A stretch of DNA of 64,000 bases from the NCBI RefSeq assembly GCF_021018895.1, contig NC_079375.1, positions 15,770,492 to 15,834,491 of the forward strand, in the 5' to 3' direction. Shown here piece by piece: positions 12,569 to 24,638 of the stretch (its first letter is position 1; each line of letters starts with the position of its first letter). Under the pieces are notes generated by a model. The model had not been told where the DNA came from, searched no databases, and worked only from the letters and a program-made list of their open reading frames with translations. Origin of the DNA: Seriola aureovittata (lineage: Eukaryota > Chordata > Actinopteri > Carangiformes > Carangidae). Position numbers and translations under genes: made by a program.

Positions 12569-14746
12569 CGTGCTCTGGATTTGCCTTCTGGGGCAGGTGT
12601 GGTGCAGTGTGAGCTTGTTTTTTTTTTATATTTATGAATTTGTCACATCAGATACAATTTTGAAAGGCATTTGAAAGTATATGAGATTTTTATGTGTCTT
12701 CCAGCTGGGTTTAGGTAATTCCAAGTTTGGCTTTGCCCAAAAATGGACCCGGGTTGATGATTAGGTAAATACGTATTGACTCTCGGCCTTGTAATCTGAT
12801 TTTATTGCATCCCATTTTATTTTATTTCAAAGATCACAAAGTATTCTAGCTCCATGCAATACCTACCTTAGATGAAAAAAGACACTTTAACTAGTTGGCA
12901 GCACTGTTGTCTATGCTGTAAGTGGTTGTTCTGGCAAGGACCTGCTCCAATAATTAGCCAGTTGGTTAGCCTGCAGTGGAGCAGTATTAGCGTTGTGTTG
13001 GCCCATTCAAACGCTGTTTTCTGACATCTCCCTGATGAGATGCAGCCCATTTCCATCGAAACAATAACAGCAATCTGATTTGGGATAAATGATGTCTTTG
13101 TCTATTGTCTTCTGGAACAACAAAAACCATTGGCACGGGAAACACTTCTCTCTCTAGAGCCCTGCCTAGCCCTATTCAGACTTGCATACACATAAAACCC
13201 AAGTGCACAATAGGGATGGGTTGATATGCATTCTCAGTTCTACAAAAGAATGTTTTTTTTTTTGTTTTTTTTAGAATTACCCATTTGACTATGCCATTTG
13301 TGCTTAAAAAGAGCAATAAGTGTTGTTCCCAGTGGAGAAGTGATCACGCTAGGTATTCAGAGCTTTTGCACAGTGTGCTATGACATTTTTGGGTTTTATA
13401 TGGGTGTAACATCTCGTAACCCATCACACACCTGACTGTCAAGCTGTTTGACAGCAAAGTAGCCACAGAGGGGCGGCTTGAACTGTATATAATTAGACAA
13501 CTGAACTCTAGACAGATTGGTTTATACACACAGTAGTCTGAATCATTGAAAACTTGGCCTGTTTCTGTGACAGTGGCAGCTTAAAGAGACACTTTGACAC
13601 TGGGCTTTGGCATGGTCAGTACTCTGATAACTAGCTTTCCCCCATAGCACAACACACACAGTCATTCTGTCCTTCACCTGTGTACCATTTGTTACTTCCA
13701 TATGGGTACAAACTAAATATATTGCACGTGTAAAGTCTGAGTGATGCAGGTTAATGGGAATTTGATTACGAGTGTGTGGTGCACTTCCTGTGCCAGGGGT
13801 GGTAATCTGTCTCTAATCCAATCATGCACGAATTTGGTCTGGGTTGGGTTGGGTCCGGGTGGGATCCATAAAGAGGAGTAGAAAGAAGGATGGGTAACGA
13901 GCAGATGGAATTAATTTCCTTTCAATTTTAGAGACACCAACACCTTGTCACCACCCAGAGGAAAGTGAGATGAAGAGAGGAAAGAGGTTTGTTCAGAACC
14001 ACAGCTGTGATGTGGTATGAAGATTGAAGTTGGAGAGAGACTGGAAGAACAGTAGGGAGTAGAGGCATGAGTGAAGTCCTTTTTCAGGAAAGAAATTTTA
14101 CAGACGTCAGCAAGAGTGGGTTTGTGCGCTCAACTTTATGTGTGTGTTTGCGGGGACCGTGATAGAATGGGTGCTTAATGTCTGCCCTACCCTCATCAGC
14201 CTGATTTATCTCTGATTGGCTGTAATGACACAGTGAGGGCTGTCCATCATCTTCTGCAGGAGATTAGACTGCCTGTCAGTCCCCAGTCATGATGTGTGTG
14301 TGTGTGTGGTTGGAGTTCAGTTTTTATTATACTGTGTCCCTCTGGGGTAGAAAAATACAGTATATTGCAGCGCAGGCTTGATGTGTGTAACTTGGACAAA
14401 AGAATTTAAAAGTGAGTTGATAGCTGAATACTAATCTAGTAGCACTGTACATATATTTTTTAAATTTTTTGTAAAGCACTGTTCAAAAAAGAAAAATCGC
14501 AGGTAAAATCGACTGAAGCAGCCGCAGCTGTGCTTCTTCTGATGAACATTGTGAACTCACTTTAACTGTAACAGACATAATCATACATCATTTTTATGTC
14601 TGATTGTTTTTGAAAATCCTTGGAATGAGGTGATGGAAACGGTGACTGGAGATGATGAGCCTCTAATGTACAATTTTACAAGCCCAAAGGACTCTGAACA
14701 ATAAGGCAGATTACCATGATTACTGTGATGCGCCAGACTATTTATC

Positions 14747-14794
14747 TCAGTCTGTCTCTCTCCTCCCTTCTCCCTCTCTGTCTGTCTCTTGCAG
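14747..14794 (+). promoter_or_regulatory. Splice acceptor and pyrimidine tract of gene A terminal exon
   Basis: A 48-nt pyrimidine-rich tract of CT, TCC and TGTC units ends in TTGCAG at 14794. This is one of the strongest acceptors seen in the window. It sits directly before the only reading frame that leads into a GPI-type tail, which fixes the exon boundary at 14795. Confidence 0.75.
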
Positions 14795-14982
14795 CACAAA
14801 CAGAAGTCTCCAGTGAAGGAAAGCCCATTGGGAGACAGCCTGGAGGTGACAGCCCACATGAGAACTCTTCCAGGCCCCCCTCGGTGAAGGTGATAGGGGG
14901 CTCGCCGTCTGCCAGCTGGGCACGACCCTGGAGCCTTGCACTGCTCTTTGCTGTACTTTGCTTGCAGTGGACCCTATTCTGA
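14795..14982 (+). CDS. Terminal coding exon of an unidentified GPI-anchored protein (gene A; possibly a GPC3/5-class glypican)
   Basis: This exon follows a strong acceptor and opens with the last two bases of a split codon (phase 1), then 61 codons and TGA at 14980-14982. Exon residues 1-35 are hydrophilic and rich in Pro, Gly and Ser, with an N-glycosylation sequon NSS at residues 23-25. Small residues at 34-40 (GGSPSAS) offer GPI cleavage sites, and residues 45-61 (WSLALLFAVLCLQWTLF) form a terminal hydrophobic tail ending at the stop, which is the usual GPI-signal layout. The exon has no Ser-Gly heparan-sulfate site; glypicans normally carry those in the preceding exon. The exon starts with QTEVSS, loosely like the QTDTGS I recall near the start of the human GPC5 tail, and the gene lies in tandem upstream of a glypican. 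That makes a GPC3/5-class glypican the leading guess. Other GPI proteins (ephrin-A, GFRA, contactin, netrin-G) are not excluded. An ATG at 14716 in the same frame lies in the intron and is not a start. Confidence 0.6.
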
Positions 14983-15166
14983 TGCCAGCACCATCTGTGA
15001 ATCCCCACTCCCCTTTACATGTACATGCAGACAGACACTCATATCATATAAACCACACGTAGTATCCTTACTCCTGTCCTCGACCTGCGTGGATGGATCG
15101 TAATGATGGAAAAAGGAAAACAAGATGGAGACGGAAGAGAGAAGGACAACATTGTAGGAGACTGTA

Positions 15167-15185
15167 GGGGGAGGGTGGGGGGGGG
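15167..15185 (+). other. G-quadruplex-forming run in probable 3'UTR
   Basis: G5-A-G3-T-G9 on the sense strand, 185 nt after the stop codon. Four tracts of three or more G with short loops can be chosen, so the transcript could form a quadruplex. The sequence is observed; function is not shown. Confidence 0.6.
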
Positions 15186-15980
15186 CTGCTCTTGCAGGAA
15201 GTTGTTGTCCTGCAGCATCACCAATGTGGATGATCGCACAAGCTGATCTCATGCGCTCTCGTCTACAAAGATTATGCCTGCTGCTTCCACTAGGCTGTTC
15301 TGGGACTAGATGTGTTTGTGTGTGTGTATAAAGACACCAATATAGCCCTGCAGCTCCTTGCTCCACTCACACAAACACACACGCTTTGTAGTTCAGAACA
15401 GGACTTCATCATTCTGATTTTACTTAAAACCACTTACACATTTACAAACTCACTTACACGTGTTTTACATATACCAATGCAGCCGTCTTCTTTTTTTTTT
15501 CTGCTGCTGGATTTCACTTATCCTTTCAGACTAAAAAACCTGGTCACAGCCATTAGCCAGCCAGACACAAGAATTCAGCTCATTTGAAAACTCCACTCAT
15601 TTTCTTTTGGAGGATTAAGGAATGCATGATAGATTGATAGATCAACCCCAGGTGCCTGGCCCAGAACAGCAGATTTGATATACTCTAATGACTGTGTACC
15701 TTGGCAGGGATTAGAATGTAATGAGTTCACAGGTAGAGCACGGGCGCACTTGCACGGCTGAACAGAGACAAACTAGGTGTGTATAGTATGTAACTGTATA
15801 TAGGTGGAAAGATTTGATGGAGTGTATGAGGTTCTGATTCTACAAAAAGCTCTTAATTGATTTAGCTGAATGGGTTTTTCTTTTCAACTAGCTATGAATG
15901 GACTATGCTTGTCGACTCCATACTACATAGAAAACGATGCAAAAAAAAAAAAAATAGAGAGAGATTTCATTTCTATAACA

Positions 15981-15986
15981 AATAAA
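15981..15986 (+). terminator. Candidate alternative poly(A) signal AATAAA
   Basis: Canonical hexamer about 1 kb after the stop codon of gene A. The downstream sequence is only moderately GU/U-rich, so it is weaker in context than the signal at 17221. Confidence 0.3.
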
Positions 15987-17220
15987 GCAGGAATGTGCAT
16001 CATTTTCCAACTCAAGCCCATGACATAAATGGACAAATTTTGGACAAGTCTGTACATTGTTGATTTTCCTAATGTTTATCGTGCATCCGGTTTTGTGTGT
16101 TTGCTCGTTGAATTGCACATTAATGCATGTATCGCCTACCAGGTTCTCAAATCGTTATGATGGGATCAGGCCCTTCTTCAGACAGCATAAGAAACATATA
16201 TTCTAAAACCTTTTACCTATAACGTTTCACTGATGGCATGACATCAGGTCTGACCTTTCTCAACAGATTCATCACATGCAAAAAAAAAAACCAAACAAAA
16301 ACAAAAACATGCAGAATATTTTTTACAAATCGGTGCATCTATTGTTTGATCCAGTACACTGGCAGCCATTGTAGAAGTCATGGATTTTACCATGTATTTC
16401 GTCCTGTACTGAAATTGTTTTTTTTTTTTCTTAAACATCATTCAGGAAACCCAAATAAGCTCAAATTCTTGCACACCATTCCTTGGAATTCCAACAGCAA
16501 ATCGTTAATTGTTTTAAATGATTCCTGATGGGGATGGAACAAAAAGGAGGTTCAACCAAAAAGATTGCGACTTCTACAATGGCTTCCTCTGTATACCAGT
16601 TTTCTTTCTTGTGTAGATGAGGATTTTGTACGCACAGATACTGGTATACCAGAGTACCTGTGTGAATGAGGATGATGAATGTATGGTCATTGCTATGCAA
16701 ATGCTATATTAAAGCTGACTATGCCCTATATAAAGGCTACACAGATACGGTATCTAAGCTAAAAAGGTCTACACACTTACAGATTGACATGGGTCTATGA
16801 GCAGTGATATACCTCTTCCATTAACTAGCCTTTATTGTAAACAACTTTTCCTGTCGTTACTGAAAGGTAATTCACCTTTAACTCTGCCTGGCAGTGCAAA
16901 TAGGATGACCTGCTTAACTACACGCAAATACAATTATACATTAAATGCCTGCCGTCAATGAAGAACAACGATGACTACAGCTATGTAAGGTTTCGGCAGT
17001 TTAAATGTGTCACATTTTGTGTTCTATAACCCTTTGTTTAGTTCATATGATTTCCTCCATGTATGTTTTGTTCCAGACTGGCGTTCATTGCACCCACAGA
17101 TCACTTACAGCCCTATACCCTCGCATGTGTATAAATGTACATATTTTAAGTCATTTACCATTTGTTTTGTGTCTCATTTCCTCTCTTTTGTATCAGTATG
17201 ATACGGTGTAGCTGAGCTCT

Positions 17221-17255
17221 ATTAAAGGTGCTCTGCTTTTTTTGCTTGTCTCTGT
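17221..17255 (+). terminator. Candidate main poly(A) signal of gene A
   Basis: ATTAAA at 17221-17226 is followed within 10-30 nt by a U/GU-rich element (GCTTTTTTTGCTTGTCTCTG). This is the best hexamer and downstream-element pairing seen after the gene A stop codon. Confidence 0.45.
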
Positions 17256-17734
17256 AGCCTCTCCTTGAAGAATATCAGTCACAACAGATATTGACAGACA
17301 ACAGAGATTTGCTTGGAAAAGGTGTTTATTAAAGGACCTACACACCCACACAGGTGTTGTTATTTCTGATTAATCCTCTTCTTAGGACTGTGTGGACTTG
17401 CTTGGTTGACATTTTCTTCGTCCTCTTGTTAGGTCTAGTCAACTTACATCTTCTTTTTTTTTTTCTAATGGTACGGTAAGTTTAGTCAGCTTTTTTAATT
17501 ATGTAATTCCCAGCATAGCTCCACCCAACCTCAATCTGGTGGGAAGTTTAATGAGCCGTAATAGATGAAAACACCTGTGTGGGTGAGTAGGCTCTTAAAA
17601 TATTTCATGCTGATACCACATACATTGCCCCTGTCCTCAAAAAAGAATATTAAACAGTGAGGTGGCCACATTTTGCACATCAAGCTATACATTTTGAACC
17701 TTCTGTCACATTTGTGTGTTATTTGGGGCTAGAG

Positions 17735-18085
17735 CCATGAGGTTGTTAGCTTAGATTAGCATAAAGACTGCAAACATGAGGAAACACTCATTTGATATCC
17801 AAGACTCCTGGACGTCACTGCGTCCAGCCAAGAAATAGTTACAGCAATCAACTCCCTGTAGAAGCTCAACCTGTCGTTTTAAAATTTTGATTTGTTGTGA
17901 ACAAATTAACAAGTTGTGTTCATTTGTGAGTTTTGGAGGTGCTTGTAGATGTGTTTGTGAGCCTTGGAGTGAGCTAGGCTAGCTGTTTCCACCTGCTTTC
18001 ACTCTGTATGCTAAGCTAACTGCTTCATACTTAACGCACAGACATAAGAGTCATATAGTTCTTCTCATCAGAAACACACCATCAC
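17735..18085 (+). mobile_element. Decayed copy of a common fish non-autonomous repeat, copy 1
   Basis: It contains the block GTTAGCTTAGATTAGCATAA followed by AGACT, then GCTAGGCTAGCTGTTTCC, GCTAAGCTAACTG, CTTAACGCACAGACATAAGA and CTTCTCAT. The same ordered landmarks occur at 50931-51335. From memory, this GTTAGCTTAGCTTAGCATAA family is abundant in teleost genomes and behaves as a non-autonomous DNA element. The ends are eroded, so the boundaries are approximate. Confidence 0.65.
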
Positions 18086-21000
18086 TTTCATTGACCATAC
18101 TTGTTGCTGGTCAGCAGTAGAGCAGGACTGAGTTATGAGGGTGTAGGCAGGGCAAGCCATCTCAGTCTGACCTTCTCTATTTGCATCCAGGAAGCCTCTT
18201 GTTAAACATATCTGTCTGTGTGTTTGCACCAGGAATAGAGGCAGAGGGAGTGTGAGAGTACAGAGGACATGAATAGGTTTGGTGCTGGAAAAGACCGCGG
18301 CAGACAGTCAGTTGTGATGACAGCGGCGTCGACAGTGACAGTTTGCTCGCTCAGCTGATGTGTGGCTGACCCCTTTGGCTGCTCCTGTAGGGGAAACTTT
18401 GCGTGTTCATGGGCTAAAATTGCCCTGAATTAGTCACTGCATCACTTTGTTTGTCTAGCTTAGCTGCCATAGGTGTGTTTTATGCATTATTTTAGATAAA
18501 GCCCAATAAGTTACAAAAACATACAATAGGACTGAAGAAAACCTTTTAAAAGGAACGTTTAATGTCTTTTTTCCTCCACAGTAATTATAAAAGCATTTGA
18601 TGGCAATGTATCAGGCAACAGTGGCCCTCCAAGTCTCACCACACCTCTCACTGTTTTAGCCATCAGCCTGGGAGTACATACCCTAATAGCACTTTCCTGG
18701 CTAAAGCACACAATGCCCATGAGCTCTTTCTCACTCTCTTTGTCTCTCTCTCTCTCTCACACACACAAATGTACCCTTTTATGAACACAAAACTTGTCAA
18801 AAAGACACACTGATGATCTCATTCACGCACCCCATCCCACAGTTTTGCACTTCCAATTGCACCCAGACTGTATTTGATCCTTGGAGTCTATTTCATGCTT
18901 GTTGCTGTGAAACTGAGTGTCTGGCTAGCTGCAGACGAGAGCAGAGCGAGTGCCTAGTCCAAGGATATCGTGCCTCCTCTTTGCCTGGGCTGTAATTGGG
19001 CTGCATTGTCCCTGCTTGACAAAACCAAAGCTGTCTGTTGTCCTTTAATAACCTCCGCTGACTGACGCAGAAAGCCATGGATGACTTTAAAATATGGACA
19101 ATAATGGGAGCAAACTCGGGCACTGAAAGAGAGTTAGTCCGACAATTACTTTCAGCCGAGTTTTCTTACTGAAGTTCGCTTCATAAAGACAGTTTAATGT
19201 CTCCAAAATTGGTATAGACGATTCAGTGTATTATACTGTAGGTACAGACACACACACATTGCAAAGAGCAGTGTGGTCAGTGAGTGTAACTGAGAGTTCG
19301 GGGGACCTGAGGTCACAGCTGCTCAGCTGTCTGTCTGGGCTATTTTAAACAGTAGCACACATCAGCGCTTCTGTCCCACTGGCTTGGCCAAGTCCACACC
19401 TAAATGTCCTCACACACACACACTGAAATCTGTCTCTTGCTTTAGTTAAAGAGTAGATCTTACAATAACTCACGCATTCAGAGATGAACAGTTGCATCAC
19501 ACAGCGTGAACAGACCCTTAAGATGCATAACTGCATAACTGCAGATGTTCCCTCAAGTCAACCTGATTGTGTGGTAGCAGAATGAGAGCAGTGAAGACCC
19601 CTCGCTCCCCCCCAACCAGATTGTCTTACCTTTTGAGCCAGGGGGATCAGAGTGACAAGCTAGAACCAGGAGGAGGGAGCAAAAGGAAGGAGGGAGGCAC
19701 TGGAAATAGATTTTCAAAGATGGACAATTGGGTGAGGTAGAGGGGAAACGAAGGAGGACCTGCGGCTCCTGTTAGCCACAGCTCTCCTTGAGTTTCAGCC
19801 GTCAACTGTATCCATTCCCCTCTGTTCAGAGCTGCCTCTGCCCTCACAACAGGCTAACACAAGCTGTCACTGCCAATTCTCCTTCTGTCACCCTGCTCTG
19901 CTGGCCACTTAGCATTATGCTCAATGAGCTCTTGAGCTGACTAATTGAGTCCAATTAAACAAATTTTCAACATGACAGACCATCAAGAAGAGTCTTAGCA
20001 ACCCTGACAGAGATCAAATCTGCACCAGGAACATGGGAACTTTTGCTTGATTCCTCCTTCTCAGTGATTGGCCTCACTTGTCAGGTTTGTTTCCCATCAT
20101 GCACTGTGCTGCTGGCAGAGGCCAGGTAAACAGTATTAGGAGGTGTTATCTTCCTGGCAGCTACGGTGAGGTTGTTGTCATTTTCTGTCTGACTGTGGGA
20201 AAAAAAACTGTTATGTGGCAATGCACAAAGGTTTGCTGCTGAATTAAGATATATAAAACCCAACATGTGTGTACAAAACATTCATGCATACCAACAATTG
20301 TGAAAGTTTCAGATTGTGCAAGATTGCACAAGTCGTACAAGTCGCTTTGCAGACAGCTCCCTCTGGCAAGTACTTCTGGATGTGTATGAACAGACCTGAA
20401 GACGAAAGCAGTGATGCAGAACAGGCAGTCATCTGTGCAATAATCTCAGATCCCACGAGAATCCCAATTTATTCTGCCTGTTATGGGGGAAGAATAGAGG
20501 CGGACATGAACCACCACACCTCGCGTCACAACACTGGACATCTGTGTTGTGCCCCTAACTACTCGCTGAGGACACCTGAAGGTGAAGATGTTTTCTGTAC
20601 TTCACTGCCAGGTCAGGTAGTGCTCTGCCCACAGATATCCCTAACCATGTCTCAAGCAGATGAGAGAGAGGACAGAAATCATTTACAATAGAGAAACAAA
20701 TGTTATATATGCTCTAAACTTTTCAACTTTTAGGGGTACCACATTAGCACACACAATGCATTCAAGTAAGCCCAGTTTTAAAGGATGTCTAAACATCTCC
20801 TCACCTCAAATAGTCAGAAAAGCTTTGTCAGCTGTACCAATAATAAAGCATAGTTGCCTGCTGTACTGTGCATAATTATGTTTCATGTCACAAAGAAGAG
20901 AACTAAATTACTACAATTTCTACAGTTTCAAACTTTTGTGATGTGAATCATAGTACAAAACATAAACACAACACATGTACAGTCATGCACAAGCCCACAA

Positions 21001-22419
21001 AGAAACAGAAGTGCTTGGTGAGGGCGAGTTGTCATTAGAATGTATTTTGTCTTAATAAGGCGATGCAGAGGGGCCTGAACATTAGTCACCATGAAAGTCT
21101 GGCTGTTTGGAAAACAGATTAACTTTGTCGCCACATGACAATGGCGAGCCGGAGAGAAATGTGGCCCCGCTAGCATGAGCTCCCATTCCAATTAGACCAG
21201 TGGGGTCTGCACTGATGTGTGTGTGGTGTGAGGCGTGATTGAGGAGTTTAAGAAGGAGTTTGTGAGCGTGTGTGTGTGCATGCATGAATGTCTGTCACAC
21301 ATGTTCAAGGCTGGCCGGCATCTCATGTTGAATTCTCTGTCAGGCTTGCTCTGTTTGGCATGCTACAGGCTGCCTCCTTCCCCATGTCCCAGAGATGGAT
21401 GAGCTATGGTATGAATGTTCCATGGCTCCCTTGGGTGCCATTCTACCTTTCCAACTCTCTCTCCCTCTCTCTGTCTTTATCAGGCTGGAGCTGAATTCAC
21501 ACATTCCCCTGTATGACTATTGTATTAGTTGGACTTTGTTTTTTTTTTTGTTTTTTTTTTAAATTTATTTCATATTCATTCAGGATTATTTTCACCTGCA
21601 TTTGCGATCTGAATACCTGACATCATTGTGTTATATGGTGTTAGACTTGAATGAGCATAGAGCATGAATGTTAACATGCTAGTTTGTTGGTTTGTGTAAG
21701 GGTGTGTGAGCATGTTGGCCACATGTGTGTGACCCAGGATGAATGAGCATGCTGGTGGACAGGAACATCATTGATTGGCTCTGATTACAGATTCAGAGAT
21801 GCCTACTGCTGTCCGATTCTGCTGGGCCTGAGAGAGTGGCGATCAATGTTGCAGGGCCACAAGATCTTCACTCACATACACCCTCATACTTACAACACAC
21901 ATCCTCCCTACCTCATACCAGACGGGATTTGGATTACATTAATGACACTAAAAACACATTGCTGATTGACATGACTACTGTTGGGACAACAAAAGTCTGC
22001 TGCATTTTTTCATTTTGACCTTGTACTGTACAACCTGTACAAGCAATAACTCAACACTAAGGATGGATGATCTTCACAAAAAACTCATATAACTCATGTA
22101 TTAGTGACTATAATATGAAAATGATAATATGATATTTCTCTAATGGCTCATGGCATTGATAATGATTTATAATAAGAAATGACAAAAAATATGTTTCATA
22201 CCTATTCTCACTCAAGAGACATGCAATTAAATGATTTGGGAGATATTATTTGTAAATGAAAATTCACATTTATTTGTTGAAAGTTTAGTCTAAACATGCA
22301 AATTTGGACAATTTTAATTTCTGCTCAAATCTAACCTAGCAGCGACAGAGTCAATACTGTGCTTGCAGCCCGTGTTTTTGAATGAGCGACAGATTTAATT
22401 CATGCTTTGACAGAACCAG

Positions 22420-22860
22420 TAGACCAGTGTTGGGTAAGCAAGCAGCTCTTCCGGGGGCGTCCTCCTTGCAGGTACCGGTGAGTATCTTGACAACCTCGAC
22501 TGTCACACTTTGCGGCGGTCGCAGAATATGTCGTAACACGCAGTTCACTCACCCTCGAACTCTGACCAAAAGTGTTTCCTGAATGTATTTTGTAGTTGCT
22601 AACTTTAGCGTGACTCCTTAAAACATGCAGTAGGTTATGTAAATATAAAAATGTCGGAGTGACCAGGAGTCTCATTTTTCTTTTGCGAAGGCTACTGGCC
22701 TTTCCCACCTCCAGTCCCTGCGCCAACCTAACATGCACAGGAGAGAGGCCGTCTCGAAAGCAAACGGATATCAACCATTCATCAAACTCCTGATAATGGC
22801 GAGTATACGCTGTGCTATTTTGTGCTACACACACAGACCAACGTGAAAGAAACATGGCAA
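22420..22860. other. Unexplained CpG-containing block, probable old transposon
   Basis: The block holds clusters of CpG (TTCCGGGGGCGTCC, TTTGCGGCGGTCGC, GTCGTAACACGC) in a CpG-poor neighbourhood, and open frames on both strands including a 151-codon minus-strand frame. The minus-strand translation has no domain I recognise and no flanking splice logic. A relatively young or methylation-protected repeat is the simplest reading. A small CpG island is possible. Confidence 0.3.
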
Positions 22861-24614
22861 TATCTTTGTTCGTGGCTCCAAGTGGCCCTACATCTGTGAC
22901 AGAGGTTCAAAGATGGTTGCCATGGTTTTGATACACTGGAACAAAATACTGACTGTGTCAAACATCCAGGATGATCAATTATCAAAGCATACATTTCTGA
23001 AAAAGTTATCACATTATGTAACATGTTACTTCACTTCTGCTAACAGTTATTGCTGCAGGGAAATGGTTCACAGATTTACTTCTTTAATCTTTTCCAACTG
23101 TTAATTAATAGAGCAATTTGGTTTTTGCTAGCTTTAGTATATTTAAGCTTTCTTCACAGCACACATTTTCCTCCGTCATAGCAGGTTTAACTGATAACAC
23201 TAATGAGAAATCTGTTCATTCAGGTGTCCCAGTAAGCAAAGCCAGGGAGCCAGCATGTAAAATATCAGAACCATGAAACCTGCAGCCAGTTATTATTAAT
23301 TGCACATGTGTTTGTCCTGCTATGATAAAATCTCTCCTGTGAAAAAGTCTCACTGGCATGGTTTACAAGGATACGCCATTGCAATGGAGACATCCTTAAT
23401 GTTATCAACTTAACTTGCTCTTAATTGTCCTTCTGTTACAAGTGAAAATGTTTATTGGTAAAAGCTCTCACTCTCTCTATTACGATTAACATGTCTCATA
23501 GATTTGAAATAAAATGAATTTGACTTGACTTTAGATGTCCCCATAGGGAAAAAAAAGTAGTCACTGCACACTAATTTATTCAATACTAAGATCAAAAAAG
23601 TTTAACCTGGAAAAAGATCTAACAGAAATCAAAATATCAAAAATAGCCAGGGAATTACAAATAATGTGCATATAATAATGGTAATTTCCCTTCTGATGTC
23701 TTTATACTATGCTACAAAAATCAAGTCTCTGTGTTTACAGTAAGTACCTTGTAAAACATGCATGTATGCATCAGTGACCGTGACAGTGTTACATGGTAAG
23801 CACATCCATGTTGAGTTTGCTACTGTAAATCATGCTACAGTCAAGAGGGCTTTTTGCATCAGCGATGAGGCACGCAGAGCTGCAGGAAATGTGCACACGG
23901 CATTACAGCTTCATTTGAAACCCAACCAAAGACGGACTGTTTCTAAGCTGACAGATTTACAGGCTAGATTTGTTTTACCATCCAGTTTACAACGCCATAT
24001 GAGGGGAATACTGAGAGAACTATCCGTCTAAATGGCAATGCCCCATTAGCAGCTTCGCTCTGATCACAGAGGGTGAGGGAAAAGGCTTCAGACAAAAGCC
24101 AGTACCAAAGCTGGGTAGCTCTCAAAAGTGGGTTGTTTAAAATTGAAAAAAAAAAAAAAACAGCAGCGGAAGCTGGCAGTTTATATCAGTGGTAAGCATA
24201 AGCACTTACACAGTCACTTACTGTATTTGTGTCTGGTGATCGAACTGAGTCAGCACTGATACATTCCACTTTTTATGCAATCTTTCTCATTAGAAACAAA
24301 TTGGAGAAATGTGAGGAGGAGTAATGTGATAAAGTGCTTCTGTACAGGGGAGGGCTGAGTAATGTTGAAGGAATGTGTGGATATTCTAAAGTGGCAGTGG
24401 GAAAATAATGAAGGACTCCTCTTAGGGGGCTGAGAACCACACAGAGACACGGCCTCCCGCTGTCCCTGAGGCCAACATGGAGGGAGATGCTGCCAATTTG
24501 GACGAAGAGCTGCCGTAGAACCACATAAGACCTGAAGAGAGTTGAGGTTAGTTGACTCTGGACCATTTGCATGTATTGGAATTCCGAGAAGTGTTTCAGT
24601 TTCTGTTATGATAG

Positions 24615-24638
24615 CAAGGTCACTCTCAAGGTCACTCT
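24615..24638 (+). promoter_or_regulatory. 12-bp tandem with two AGGTCA half-sites
   Basis: CAAGGTCACTCT occurs twice in direct succession, giving AGGTCA half-sites at 24617-24622 and 24629-24634 (spacing 6). The second is in a TCAAGGTCA context, the extended half-site bound by SF-1/ERR-type nuclear receptors. It lies about 6 kb upstream of the glypican promoter, and regulatory use is inference. Confidence 0.3.

Larger units (their letters stand above)
1..14794 (+). other. Probable last intron of upstream gene A (non-coding)
   Basis: I see no recognisable coding exon in this 14.8 kb on either strand. It is read as the last intron of the plus-strand gene whose terminal exon starts at 14795, because that exon opens with an acceptor and a split codon, so its preceding exon must lie upstream, here unseen or beyond the window edge. 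It holds several CA/TG microsatellites, a CTG run and poly-A or poly-T stretches. A long intron would fit a glypican such as GPC5, whose introns are very large, but this is inference. Short unrecognised exons could be hidden here. Confidence 0.5.
14983..17245 (+). other. Probable 3'UTR of gene A
   Basis: Non-coding, increasingly AT-rich sequence follows the TGA and runs to the best poly(A) signal at 17221. A Pumilio-type element TGTACATA lies at 17136-17143, and a G-quadruplex-forming run lies at 15167-15185. The end could be earlier, because AATAAA at 15981 and ATTAAA at 16708 are alternatives. Transcript data would settle the length. Confidence 0.45.

Noticed and set aside
22400..22855. 151-codon minus-strand open frame
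   Set aside because: Translation is unrecognised and the block looks repeat-derived; kept only as an unexplained segment.
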